From the NCBI GenBank assembly GCA_963777855.1, contig CAVZRW010000013.1, positions 62,001 to 126,000 on the forward strand: a DNA stretch of 64,000 nt, read 5' to 3'. Position 1 is the stretch's first letter, and the number at the start of each line of letters is the position of its first letter. The notes under the pieces are model-generated. The model searched no databases and was not told the DNA's origin. It worked only from the letters and a program-made list of their open reading frames with translations. The stretch comes from Prado023 sp963777855 (lineage in GTDB: Bacteria > Actinomycetota > Actinomycetes > S36-B12 > CAIYMF01). Below, piece by piece: positions 9,793-17,800 of this stretch. Made by a program: the position numbers and the translations under genes.

Positions 9793-10505
9793 GTGTGCAA
9801 CCCGCATTCCGTCTTGGCCCGGCCCGACCAGCGGCCGGCTCGGGGATCGTCTCCAGGGGCAGTGGGATTCGTGCAGGGCTGGCAGCCGATCGACGTGTAG
9901 CCGACCTGGCGCAGCGGGTTGAGCAGGACGCCGTGGACCTCGGCGTAGACCTCGACGTCCTCGTCGGTCCACACGGCCAGGGGGTTGATCTTGACCTTGC
10001 CCCGTCGGGCGTCCCAGCCGACCACGTCGATGTCGGTACGGGTCGGGGCGTCCACCCGGCGCATGCCGGTGACCCACGCCGCGTACGGGTCCAGGCCTCG
10101 CTCGAGGGGCTCCACCTTGCGCAGCGCGCAGCAGCGGTCGGGGTCCCGGGCGAAGAGCTCGGCACCCTCGGCGGCGTCCTGCTCGGCGACGCTCTGCCGC
10201 GGGGTGACGGTGATCAGCGTGATCGGCCGGGTGGCCGCCAGGGCGTCGGCCGTGCCGATCGTCTCGGCGAAGTGGTAGCCGGTGTCGATGAACAGCACGT
10301 CGATCTCGGGGATGACCTCGCTGGCCAGGTGCACCAGCACCTCGTCGCCCATGCTGGAGGCGACGACCAGGTCCGTGCCGAAGGTGTCGTGGGCCCAGGC
10401 CAGCGCCATGCGCGCCTGGTCGACGGGGTCGGCGAAGCTGGTCACGAGCGCCGCGCCGGCCTCGGCCACCTCGCGTCCCGTGGGAGTGGTGCGGGTCGGG
10501 CTCAC
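9789..10505 (-). CDS. cysH: Adenosine 5'-phosphosulfate reductase (4Fe-4S type)
   Basis: This enzyme reduces APS to sulfite with thioredoxin. It is 238 residues long, counting from a GTG at 10505 that overlaps the preceding stop (GTGA) and has an AGGAGGT ribosome site. It has the PAPS/APS reductase fold, the CC pair (DRCCALRKVEPLERGL) and a downstream CxxC (GCQPCTNP) which together ligate the 4Fe-4S cluster of APS-type enzymes, and the C-terminal catalytic ECGLH. The CC...CxxC pattern and the absence of a cysC gene in the operon both point to APS and not PAPS as substrate. Confidence 0.95.
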   Translation of the reverse strand: MSPTRTTPTGREVAEAGAALVTSFADPVDQARMALAWAHDTFGTDLVVASSMGDEVLVHLASEVIPEIDVLFIDTGYHFAETIGTADALAATRPITLITVTPRQSVAEQDAAEGAELFARDPDRCCALRKVEPLERGLDPYAAWVTGMRRVDAPTRTDIDVVGWDARRGKVKINPLAVWTDEDVEVYAEVHGVLLNPLRQVGYTSIGCQPCTNPTAPGDDPRAGRWSGRAKTECGLHT

Positions 10506-10891
10506 CGGGGACCTCCTGTGGGATCGGGGTCCACGACGGACCCGCTGGTGGGGGGTGGGGTGATGGGGCTCGGGGTCGGCTCGGCCGTGGGGGCGTCGTG
10601 GGGCGCGGGACCGCCGCCGAGGGGGTCGGCGCTCGCCGAGGCCGTCAGCGCCTCGAGACCAAGGAACCGCACCGAGAAGGCGCGCAGGCAGCTGCGGCAG
10701 TGCCACGCCCCGTGGGTGGATCCGTGCGGGCGCAGGTCCTCGCCGGCGCAGAACGGGCAGTGGTAGGGCAGCGCCCGCTCGCCCGCCGGCGCGGAGGAGG
10801 TGGCCGCGACGGCGCCGGGGCGCGAGGGCGCCGGTGTACTGCCCGGGCCGTGGTCGACCACGCCCACGGCGGGTCGGGTGCCGGTGGTCAT
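10502..10891 (-). CDS. Small zinc-ribbon protein of the sulfite reductase operon
   Basis: This 129-residue protein of unknown function sits between sir and cysH, overlapping both neighbours (ATGA at its start, GTGA at its end), so it is made in step with them. Only the middle is structured: CPFC, then 17-20 residues with DLRPHGSTHGAWH, then CRSC, a four-cysteine zinc-ribbon pattern, followed by LRAFSVRFLGLEAL. The flanks are proline, threonine and alanine rich and probably disordered. Short proteins with the same CPFC...CRSC core occupy this position in Streptomyces sulfate operons (from memory). A role in assembly or electron transfer of the reductases is a guess. Confidence 0.75.
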   Translation of the reverse strand: MTTGTRPAVGVVDHGPGSTPAPSRPGAVAATSSAPAGERALPYHCPFCAGEDLRPHGSTHGAWHCRSCLRAFSVRFLGLEALTASASADPLGGGPAPHDAPTAEPTPSPITPPPTSGSVVDPDPTGGPR

Positions 10892-12616
10892 CGCAGGGCC
10901 TCCTCGTCGGCGCGCAGCACCCAGGAGGCGAACTGCTCGCCCTCGGTGCGCTGCTCCAGGTAGCGACCGGCCAGCCGGTCGACGAAGTCGGGCAGCTCGG
11001 CGGCGGTGACCTTCAGGGCGCGCAGCTTGCGCCCGAACCCCGCCTCGTGGCCCAGGGCCCCGCCGAGGTGCACCTGGAACCCCTCGACCGGGGTCCCGTC
11101 GGCGTCGGGCACGAGCATCCCCTTGAGGCCGATGTCGGCCACCTGGAATCGCGCGCACGAGTTCGGGCAGCCGTTGACGTGCACCGCCAGCGGGGCGTCG
11201 AGCTCGGGCCGACGGGTCTGGATCTCGCCGATCAGGGTGCGGGCGGTGTCCTTGGTGTTGACGATCGCCAGCTTGCAGAACTCGATCCCGGTGCACGCCA
11301 TGGTCGCCCGCCGCACGGGATGCGGGTGCACGAGCAGGTCGATCTCGGCCAGCGCATCGGCCAGAGCCTCGGCGCGGTCGGGCGCCACGTCGAGGATCAC
11401 GAACTTCTGCTGCGCGGTGAGCCGGATCCGGCCCGAGCCGAACTCGTCGGCGAGCTCGGCCAGCCGGGCCAGGATCGTTCCGTCGATGCGCCCGACCACC
11501 GGCGCGGCGCCGACGTAGACCCGTCCGTCGCGCTGCGGGTGGATCCCGACGTGGTCGCGCTCGCCCGCGGCCACCGCCACCGGGGCCGGGCCGTCGAGCA
11601 GGGGGCGCCCGAGGTACTGCGTCTCGAGGACCTCGCGGAAGCGCGCGGCACCCCAGTCGGCGACCAGGAACTTCAGCCGCGCGCGGTTGCGCAGGCGCCG
11701 GTAGCCGTAGTCGCGGAAGATCGAGATGACCCCCGCCCAGACCTCGGGCACCTCGGCCAGCGGCACCCACGCGCCCAGGCGCTGGGCCAGCATCGGGTTG
11801 GTGGACAGGCCCCCGCCGACCCACACGTCGAACCCGGGCCCGTGCTCGGGGTGCACGACCCCGACGAACGAGATGTCGTTGATCTCGTGGGCCACGTCCT
11901 GGCGCGGGGAGCCCGAGATCGCGGACTTGAACTTGCGCGGCAGGTTCGCGAACTCCGGGTCGCCGACGTAGCGGGCGACGATCGCCTCGATCGCCGGGGT
12001 GCCGTCGATGATCTCGTCGGCGGCGACCCCGGCGACCGGCGAGCCGAGGACCACGCGCGGGGTGTCCCCGCACGCCTCGGTCGAGCTCAGGCCCACCGCC
12101 TCGAGCCGGCGCCAGATCTCGGGCACGTCCTCGATGCGGATCCAGTGCAGCTGGATGTTCTGCCGGTCGGTGATGTCGGCGGTGCCGCGGGCGAAGTCCT
12201 GCGAGATCCCGGCGATCGTCCGGGCCTGAGCGCTGCTCAGTGCGCCCCCATCGGAGCGCACGCGCAGCATGAAGAACTCGTCGTCGAGCTCCTCGGGGGG
12301 CAGGCTCGCCGTGCGCCCGCCGTCGATCCCGGGGCGGCGCTGGGTGTAGAGGCCCCACCAGCGCATCCGCCCGCGCAGGTCGTCGGCGGGGATGGACGCG
12401 AAGCCCTCCGTGGCGTAGATCGTCTCGATCCGCTCGCGGACGTTCAGGCCCCCGTCGGCGGCCTTGAACACCTCGTTCGGGTTCAGCGGGCGCGGTGGAT
12501 CCCAGGGCCCACTGCCCCTCATCGCGGGGGGCGCCGCCGGCGCGGCCAGCCGCAGCGCGCGCCGCGCGGGCGGGGGGCACGTCCGGGGAGTCCGAGGGTG
12601 CTGGTGTGGCGGGCAT
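10888..12616 (-). CDS. sir: Ferredoxin-type sulfite reductase; frame broken near 12496
   Basis: This siroheme and 4Fe-4S enzyme reduces sulfite to sulfide by six electrons. It has the duplicated nitrite/sulfite reductase half-domains (RGRMRWWGLYTQRRPGIDGG; FARGTADITDRQNIQLHWIRIEDVPEIW) and the cluster and siroheme ligands CTGIEFC and GCPNSC. The main open frame seems to start at 12522, but family members carry an extra N-terminus with EGQWA; that segment (RDEGQWALGS) is present here in another frame beginning with an ATG at 12616 that has a GGAG ribosome site. One extra base near 12496 separates the two frames. The rejoined length is about 575 residues. It is the first gene of the operon, behind a cysteine-rich leader peptide. 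Confidence 0.9.
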
Positions 12617-12718
12617 GGCGTTCTCCGTGGGGTCGGAGGACGAATGCGCTCAAGCCTGACGCGGGATCACGAGAGGTTCCGGCGCCTGGTCGACCGCAGC
12701 GTCCGGGGGAGTGCGGGA

Positions 12719-12811
12719 TCAGGCGCAACACATGCAGGAGCACATGAGGCACAGGTCGATGTGGCGGCGCATCACGAGGATGCCCGTCACGTCGCCGGCC
12801 AGCATGGTCAT
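12719..12811 (-). CDS. Cysteine-rich leader peptide of the sulfate reduction operon
   Basis: A 30-codon reading frame, too short for ordinary gene calling, lies 102 bases before sir on the same strand. It encodes a peptide with RRHIDLC in the middle and five cysteines in its last ten residues (C-LM-C-S-C-M-CC-A), then TGA. RRH(I/V)DLC is the recurring core of actinobacterial leader peptides before sulfur genes, and polycysteine upstream frames in mycobacteria are known to attenuate cys operons when Cys-tRNA is plentiful. A CACCCT -10 box lies 7 bases before its ATG, so it is leaderless. I infer that ribosome stalling at the Cys codons controls translation of sir and the genes behind it. Confidence 0.85.
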   Translation of the reverse strand: MTMLAGDVTGILVMRRHIDLCLMCSCMCCA

Positions 12812-12818
12812 GTCAGGA

Positions 12819-12824
12819 AGGGTG
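12819..12824 (-). promoter_or_regulatory. -10 box of the cysteine leader peptide
   Basis: CACCCT on the minus strand lies 7 bases before the leader ATG at 12811. It is the probable promoter of the whole sulfate reduction operon. Confidence 0.55.
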
Positions 12825-12928
12825 CCCTAACGCGCGAGGGGTGTCCAAACCTGTCCAGATGGTGAGACGGCCGTGTCGCCGGCGATGGGCGCGTGGCGGG
12901 GTCGACCAGCGTGCGGATCCTTGCTCGC

Positions 12929-12934
12929 TACCCT
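12929..12934 (+). promoter_or_regulatory. -10 box of the glycerophosphotransferase-like gene (leaderless)
   Basis: TACCCT lies 7 bases before the ATG at 12942; no ribosome site is present. Confidence 0.55.
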
Positions 12935-12941
12935 GAGGCCC

Positions 12942-13890
12942 ATGCCCCGGCCGATCCACTACGTGCTCGATCGCTCCGAGTCCTACCACGGCGTGCAGGA
13001 GCAGCTGCTCGGTCTCATCGACGCCGCCCTGCCCGGGGCCGGCCCCCACGCGCGGGTACTACCGGGACGGCGCGGTCAACTTCGCCCTGTTCATCCGCGA
13101 GCGCGCCGACGTCGTGATGAGCCACGGGGTGGCCGACAAGAACTACTTCTGGACCGCGGACGCCCAGGGCAGGCGCCTGGCCAACGCCCGTACGCACCTG
13201 CTGGTGCCCGGCCCCTGGTTGCGGCGACGGATCCTCGAGTCACCCTCGCTCACGCTGCGGCCCGAGCAGGTGCACGACGTCGGCTGGCCCCGGCTGGACG
13301 TGCTCATCCCCCAGGCCAGCCACACCCTCGGCGCGCTTCGCGCGGGGCAGTCCGCCCCGGCCAGTGGCCGCAGGGGCCGGGGCCGGGGCAAGCCGCGCAT
13401 CCTGTGGGCGCCGACGCACAACCGCCGCAAGCGCGGCGAGACCGGTCGGGCGACGTCGAGCTTCCCCGCGTTCGAGAACTACCTTCCTGCCCTCGAGCGG
13501 TTCGCGCGGGTCGACGTCTCGGTGCACCCGCGCAACCGGCGCGACCACACGCCCACGGGTGCCTCGATGCCCCTGTCGGACATCGTGGTCGCCGACTTCG
13601 GGACTACCGTCTACGAGGCCTGGGCGCTCGGCAAGCCCGTGATCTTCCCGCGGTGGCTGCTGGCCGACCGCATCTCCGAGCACCTGCCCGGAAGTGCCGA
13701 GGCCCACATCTTCAGCCAGCGCATCGGCTACCACCCCGACTCGTTCGACGAGATGGTCGACATCCTGCGCGCCGGACCGGTGCTCACCCCCGACGTGCGC
13801 TCGTTCATGGACGACTTCCTGGCCCCCGAGTACTTCGGCCGCAGCGCGGCTCGGGTCGCCGAGCTCCTCCAGCAGTTCGCCGCCCACTGA
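12942..13890 (+). CDS. CDP-glycerol glycerophosphotransferase-like protein (GT-B fold); frame broken near 13056
   Basis: This is probably a glycosyl- or glycerophosphate-transferase-like protein acting on a cell-surface polymer. The strongest signal is the C-terminal block SDIVVADFGTTVYEAWALGKPVIFP, which matches the (S/A)D-hydrophobic-(T/A)D-(Y/F)-S/G-S/T pattern and 'KPVIF' of the TagF/CDP-glycerol glycerophosphotransferase family; KPRILWAPTHNRR fits the start of its C-terminal domain. The protein is short (about 315 residues when rejoined), so it lacks much of the usual N-terminal domain. One extra base within GGG at 13054-13056 shifts the frame; skipping it gives PHARYYRDGAVNFALF. It begins directly after a -10 box. 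The substrate cannot be told. Confidence 0.6.
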
Positions 13891-13945
13891 CCCCCCGGCC
13901 CCCGGCCCCGCACCCCGGCCCCGCCCGGCCCCCCCCGCGCACCTG

Positions 13946-14009
13946 GATTCTCCCGTTCTTGGTCGAATCTCCCGTTGTTCCGGGAGATTCGACCAAGAAC
14001 GGGAGAATC
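13946..14009. repeat. Perfect 29-bp inverted repeat, hairpin with 6-base loop
   Basis: The arms 13946-13974 and 13981-14009 are perfectly complementary around the loop TTGTTC. They begin GATTCTCCCG and are clearly less GC-rich than their surroundings. The element lies between two convergent genes (ends at 13890 and 14169), so it could end transcription from both sides, but no T-run follows and the arms are far longer than usual terminators. Confidence 0.8.
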
Positions 14010-14168
14010 GTCGCCTGGTCGGCGCGGGCGGCGGGCAGGCGGGCGGCGCAGGGCGGGCGCGCGGGAGGCGCAGGGCAGGCGGGCGCGCCCGGGACGGCGC
14101 CCGCCTGGCACATGGGCGCCGGGGTGCGCCGGGGGCACGCCGGCTGCGCAGGGCCTGGGCGGGGTCGG

Positions 14169-15653
14169 TCAGCGCAGGCGGCGCAGGGCCTTGCGCAGGC
14201 CGGTGGTCACGTGCTCGAGCACCTCGATGCGCGCCACGAACTTGGAGTTGGCCGGCACCACGTGCCAGGGGGCGTCGCGCGAGGACGTGCGCAGCACCAT
14301 CTGGTCGACCGCCTGCACGTACTGGTCCCACTTCTCGCGGTTGCGGTAGTCCTCGTCGGTGATCTTGTGCGCCTTCTCCGGGGTGTTCTCGCGCGCCTGG
14401 AACCGGGCGAGCTGCTCCTCGGGGGAGATGTGCAGCCAGAACTTGGCCACGTACAGCCCCCGCTCGACCAGTTGGTCCTCGAAGTCGTTGATCTCGTCGT
14501 AGGCCCGCTGCCACTCGGCCGGCGTGGCGAACCCCTCGATCCGCTCGACCAGCACGCGGCCGTACCAGGTGCGGTCGTAGATCACGAACTTCCCTGCCGG
14601 CGGCAGGTCGCGCCAGAACCGCCAGAGGTAGTGGAACTTGCGCTCCTCCTCCGTGGGGGCTGCCGTGGAGATGACCCGGTAGTCCCCGGCCTCCAGGGCC
14701 TGGGTGATCCGGCGGATGGCGCCGCCCTTGCCTGCGGCGTCCCACCCCTCGAAGGCGAGCACCGTGGACAGCCCCCGCTCGCGGGCCTCCAGCGACAGCC
14801 CGTGCAGCTCGCGCTGCAGCCGGTTGAGCTCGATGGAGTACTGCTCGCGCTCGAGGTCGCGCTCGAGGTCGACGGTGTCCAGCACCGTGGACTGGCGCTC
14901 GTTGGGCGAGAACAGCTGGTCGCTGACGGCCGGGCCCGGCGACGGGGTCTCGCCCAGCCGGGCAGTGATCGCGTTGAGGATCGTCCGGGCCACGGCCACG
15001 TCGCGGTAGCGGGCGTTGGTCGCCTCGATCACCGACCACGGGGCCCCGGCCACCGACGTGCGCCGCAGCAGGCGCTCCAGCTTGTCGCCACCCTCCTCGA
15101 GCAGGTCGAGCATCGCCCAGTCGCGCTGGTCGATGCGCCAGCCCTCGTCCTGGTCCTTCTCGGCCTTCTTCATCCGCTTGCGCTGCACCTTGGCGGGGGT
15201 GTGCAGGAACACCTTGATGATCAGCATGCCGTCGGCGACCAGGGCCTCCTGCAGCTCCTCGAGGTGGTCGATGGCACGCTCGTAGTCGGTGTCGGAGAGC
15301 TCGCCGGCGAGGTTCTCGTTGAGCAGGCGCATGATGCCGCCGGCCATCAGGGCGATCCGGCCCTTGGGCGGCATGTCCCGCCAGATCCGCCAGTACCGCG
15401 GCCGCATCGACTCCTCGGCGGTCAGCGGGCCCATCACGTGGGTCTGGATCAGCCGGGCGTCGAGCCACTCGTTGAGCCGGTTCACGACGTCGTTGCCGGC
15501 CACCCGGTCGTCGCCGGCCACGAAGAGCAGCACGCCGAAGTCGGCGCTCTTCAGGTCGTACTGGGCGTTGATCAGGTCCACCCGGAGACCCGGCTCGGTC
15601 GCCCGGAACTCCTCCTTGGACATCTTGTTGCCCACTTCGGACGCCTCGAGCAT
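14169..15653 (-). CDS. Polyphosphate kinase 2 family, two-domain (polyphosphate:AMP phosphotransferase-like)
   Basis: This 494-residue enzyme has two fused PPK2 domains, the architecture of polyphosphate:AMP phosphotransferase, which makes ADP from AMP and polyphosphate. The C-terminal domain has an intact Walker A (AFEGWDAAGKGGAIRRI), the lid Arg/Trp block (YLWRFWRDLPPAGKFVIYDRTWYGRVLVERIEGF) and catalytic Asp residues. In the N-terminal domain the corresponding P-loop reads VAGDDRVAGND, without the Lys, so that half is probably structural, as in known two-domain members. The ATG has a GGGAGG ribosome site 6 bases upstream. It stands alone between intergenic repeats. Confidence 0.85.
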   Translation of the reverse strand: MLEASEVGNKMSKEEFRATEPGLRVDLINAQYDLKSADFGVLLFVAGDDRVAGNDVVNRLNEWLDARLIQTHVMGPLTAEESMRPRYWRIWRDMPPKGRIALMAGGIMRLLNENLAGELSDTDYERAIDHLEELQEALVADGMLIIKVFLHTPAKVQRKRMKKAEKDQDEGWRIDQRDWAMLDLLEEGGDKLERLLRRTSVAGAPWSVIEATNARYRDVAVARTILNAITARLGETPSPGPAVSDQLFSPNERQSTVLDTVDLERDLEREQYSIELNRLQRELHGLSLEARERGLSTVLAFEGWDAAGKGGAIRRITQALEAGDYRVISTAAPTEEERKFHYLWRFWRDLPPAGKFVIYDRTWYGRVLVERIEGFATPAEWQRAYDEINDFEDQLVERGLYVAKFWLHISPEEQLARFQARENTPEKAHKITDEDYRNREKWDQYVQAVDQMVLRTSSRDAPWHVVPANSKFVARIEVLEHVTTGLRKALRRLR

Positions 15654-15811
15654 CGACTGCCTCCCGGACCGGACGGGGGAGTGCCGCCGGATGGCAGCCG
15701 GTTCCCCGGGGCGATTCGTCCCCGGGTGGAAACGTACCGCCGCGGCGCCCGACGACGCCCGACCGGCAGCCGCGGGACGTGGCCGACCCCCGCCGGTCCG
15801 GGGCGCCGGCG

Positions 15812-15919
15812 GGTCTGCGGCCCAGGCCGCGCGGGGGCGGGGGCCTTAGGACGGTTCCGGGGCCGCCGCCGGTCTGCGGCCCAAGCCGCACGTGGGCGGG
15901 GCCTTCGGGCGGTTCCGGC
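15812..15919. repeat. Two-copy direct repeat, unit about 49 bp
   Basis: Copies at 15812-15860 and 15871-15919 both begin GGTCTGCGGCCCA and end CGGTTCCGG, with scattered differences between. They are 59 bases apart. Confidence 0.7.
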
Positions 15920-15931
15920 CGATCTTCGTGC

Positions 15932-15957
15932 GGGATCGGCCAGATGTGGCCGATCCC
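15932..15957. terminator. 11-bp perfect hairpin downstream of SulP
   Basis: GGGATCGGCCA, loop GATG, then the exact complement. It lies about 90 bases past the SulP stop on the minus strand. No T-run follows, so a terminator role is plausible but unproven. Confidence 0.45.
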
Positions 15958-16046
15958 GACCAGCCCATGGCCAATACCGCGCACAGCCGCTGTGGCGGGG
16001 CCGGGGCGGGACCCGGGCGGGCCAGGGCTGCGGGCGAGGGCTGGGG

Positions 16047-17747
16047 TCAGGGGCCGGTGGACTGCTCGCGGTCGGCCCGGTAGGCGGCCACCGCCGTGGG
16101 CAGGGTGGGGTGCACGCGGTCGGCACCCACGAGCGCCAGGATCCCCGCCCGCTCGAGCAGCTCGGCGAGCTCCACGTGCACGCGAGCCAGGGCGACCTCG
16201 ATGTCGCGGGCCTGCAGCTCTCGGACCAGGGACTCCAGGGCCTCCACCGCCGTGGAGTCCACATCCACGTTCGCCTCGCAGTTCAGCAGCACGCGGTGCA
16301 CCGCGTGTCCCTCGTCGAGGTGGTCCCGAACAGCAGCCAGCACACGCGTGCGGAAGTCCTCGGCGTTGGCGAAGAACAGCGGCGAGTCGTAGCGGAAGAC
16401 CAGCAGCCCGACGACCTCGGTGGCGTTCGGGTACTCGCCGACGTCATGCATCCCGGCCATCCCCGGGACGTTGCCGAGAACGGCGGCGTGCGGTCGGGCC
16501 ACCCGGGCCAGCATCGCCACCACCGAGAGCAGCACCGCGAATCCCACGCCGCGCAGCAGGTCGAGGGTCAGCACCGCGACGAAGGCGGCGATCCCGAGCC
16601 AGAACTCGGTGCGGCGGAAGTCCCAGAGCCAGCGGAACTCACCGAACTCCACGATGCGGAACGCGGCGAAGACCACGAGCGCGCCCAGCGCGGCCAGCGG
16701 GAAGTCCCCCAGAAGAGGTCCGGCGAACAGCAGCACGCACACCACAGCCGCGGTGGTGACCAGGCCGTAGGCCGGTGTGCGGGCCAGCGAGGCCGTGGCC
16801 AGGGCAGTGCGCGACCCGCTGCTGGATACGGGGAACCCGCTTGTCAGGCCGGTACCGATGTTGGCCAGGCCCAGGGCGCGCAGCTCAGCGTCGGCGTCGA
16901 TCTCCTCTCCGTGCTCGGCGAAGGCCCGGGCGGTGAGCACGTTGTCGGTGAACGCCACCACCGCGATCCCTGCTGCGGCTGCCAGGATCGGCAAGACCTG
17001 GTCGGCCTCGTACGGCAGGCTCAGGGGAGGCAGCCCGTGCGGGACCTCGCCCACGACCCGGACACCGCGCGAGGAGAGGTCCAGCAGGCTCGTGGCCAGC
17101 GTGGCCAGCAGGACGGCGATCAACGGCCACGGCAGGCGCGGCGCCCGTGCGGTACCCACGAAGAGCACGAGGAGCACGCCCAGGCCGAGGGCTGTCGTGG
17201 GCGGGTTCGCGTTGCCCAGCTGGCCGACGGCCGAGAGGATCTCGGCGATCGGGGTGGATCCGGAGACCTGGACCCCGAACAACTTGCCCAGCTGACCGGC
17301 GATCATGATCACCGCCACGCCCGCGAGGTAGCCGATGAGCACGGGTCTGCTGAGCAGCGCGGCCACGAAGCCCATCCGCAGCAGCCCCGCCACCAGGCAC
17401 ATCACCCCGACGACGAGGGCGCACAGGGCCGCCAGCGCGGCGTAGGTGCGGGCGTCGCCCGCGGCCAGGGGGGCCAGCGCGGCAGCGGTCATGATGGCCG
17501 TCGTGGACTCCGGGCCGACCGAGAGCAACCGGGAGGTCCCGGCGAACGCATACACGGCCAGCGGCAGCAGGCAGGCCCACAGGCCGGCGACGGGCTCGAG
17601 ACCGGCCAGCGTGGCGTAGGCCATCACCTGGGGCACCAGATATGCCGCGACGCCCAGCCCGGCGAACACGTCTGGGCGCACGCAGCTGCGGTCGAAGCGT
17701 CGCAGCCGCAGCACGTTGTACGACGTCGGCCGGCCGTTGGTCCCCAC
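16047..17747 (-). CDS. SulP family anion permease with STAS domain
   Basis: This inner-membrane transporter, 566 residues, belongs to the SulP family of sulfate, bicarbonate and dicarboxylate carriers. It has the signature AAYLVPQVMAYATLAGLEPVAGL in the first membrane segments, about 10-12 hydrophobic segments, and a C-terminal cytoplasmic STAS domain from about residue 430 (VLLNCEANVDVDSTAVEALESLVREL, the anti-sigma-antagonist-like core). The GTG at 17747 is chosen because it sits 7 bases after a CACACT box; an in-frame extension upstream is not supported. Placed within 4 kb of the sulfate reduction operon it could be the sulfate uptake system, although SulP members near STAS often carry bicarbonate. 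Confidence 0.85.
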   Translation of the reverse strand: MGTNGRPTSYNVLRLRRFDRSCVRPDVFAGLGVAAYLVPQVMAYATLAGLEPVAGLWACLLPLAVYAFAGTSRLLSVGPESTTAIMTAAALAPLAAGDARTYAALAALCALVVGVMCLVAGLLRMGFVAALLSRPVLIGYLAGVAVIMIAGQLGKLFGVQVSGSTPIAEILSAVGQLGNANPPTTALGLGVLLVLFVGTARAPRLPWPLIAVLLATLATSLLDLSSRGVRVVGEVPHGLPPLSLPYEADQVLPILAAAAGIAVVAFTDNVLTARAFAEHGEEIDADAELRALGLANIGTGLTSGFPVSSSGSRTALATASLARTPAYGLVTTAAVVCVLLFAGPLLGDFPLAALGALVVFAAFRIVEFGEFRWLWDFRRTEFWLGIAAFVAVLTLDLLRGVGFAVLLSVVAMLARVARPHAAVLGNVPGMAGMHDVGEYPNATEVVGLLVFRYDSPLFFANAEDFRTRVLAAVRDHLDEGHAVHRVLLNCEANVDVDSTAVEALESLVRELQARDIEVALARVHVELAELLERAGILALVGADRVHPTLPTAVAAYRADREQSTGP

Positions 17748-17754
17748 GGCCCTC

Positions 17755-17760
17755 AGTGTG
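17755..17760 (-). promoter_or_regulatory. -10 box of SulP (leaderless)
   Basis: CACACT on the minus strand lies 7 bases before the GTG at 17747. It supports that start. Confidence 0.45.
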
Positions 17761-17788
17761 GGGTGCGGCTCGGCCTTGATGCCGCATC

Positions 17789-17794
17789 TACGCT
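17789..17794 (+). promoter_or_regulatory. -10 box of the repeat-bearing membrane protein (leaderless)
   Basis: TACGCT lies 6 bases before the ATG at 17801; no ribosome site. Confidence 0.55.
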
Positions 17795-17800
17795 GGGCAC

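Larger units (their letters stand above)
12617..12941. other. Divergent control region of the sulfate operon and the glycerophosphotransferase-like gene
   Basis: This 325-base gap holds the cysteine leader peptide (12719-12811) with its promoter, a 102-base spacer in which the attenuating RNA structure should lie, and the -10 box of the gene at 12942. I could not settle a mutually exclusive hairpin pair by eye. Confidence 0.6.
15654..16046. other. Intergenic region with a direct repeat and a hairpin
   Basis: This 393-base gap lies between PPK2 and SulP, both on the minus strand. It contains two diverged copies of a roughly 49-base unit (15812-15860 and 15871-15919) and a hairpin at 15932-15957. 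The PPK2 promoter should lie in the part nearest 15654. I see no coding sequence. Confidence 0.6.

Noticed and set aside
10888..12522. sir starting at the ATG 12522
   Set aside because: It would lose the conserved EGQWA segment, which is present upstream in another frame from an ATG with a ribosome site.
14169..15653. Inactive PPK2 because the first P-loop lacks Lys
   Set aside because: Two-domain members normally keep only the C-terminal P-loop, and that one is intact.
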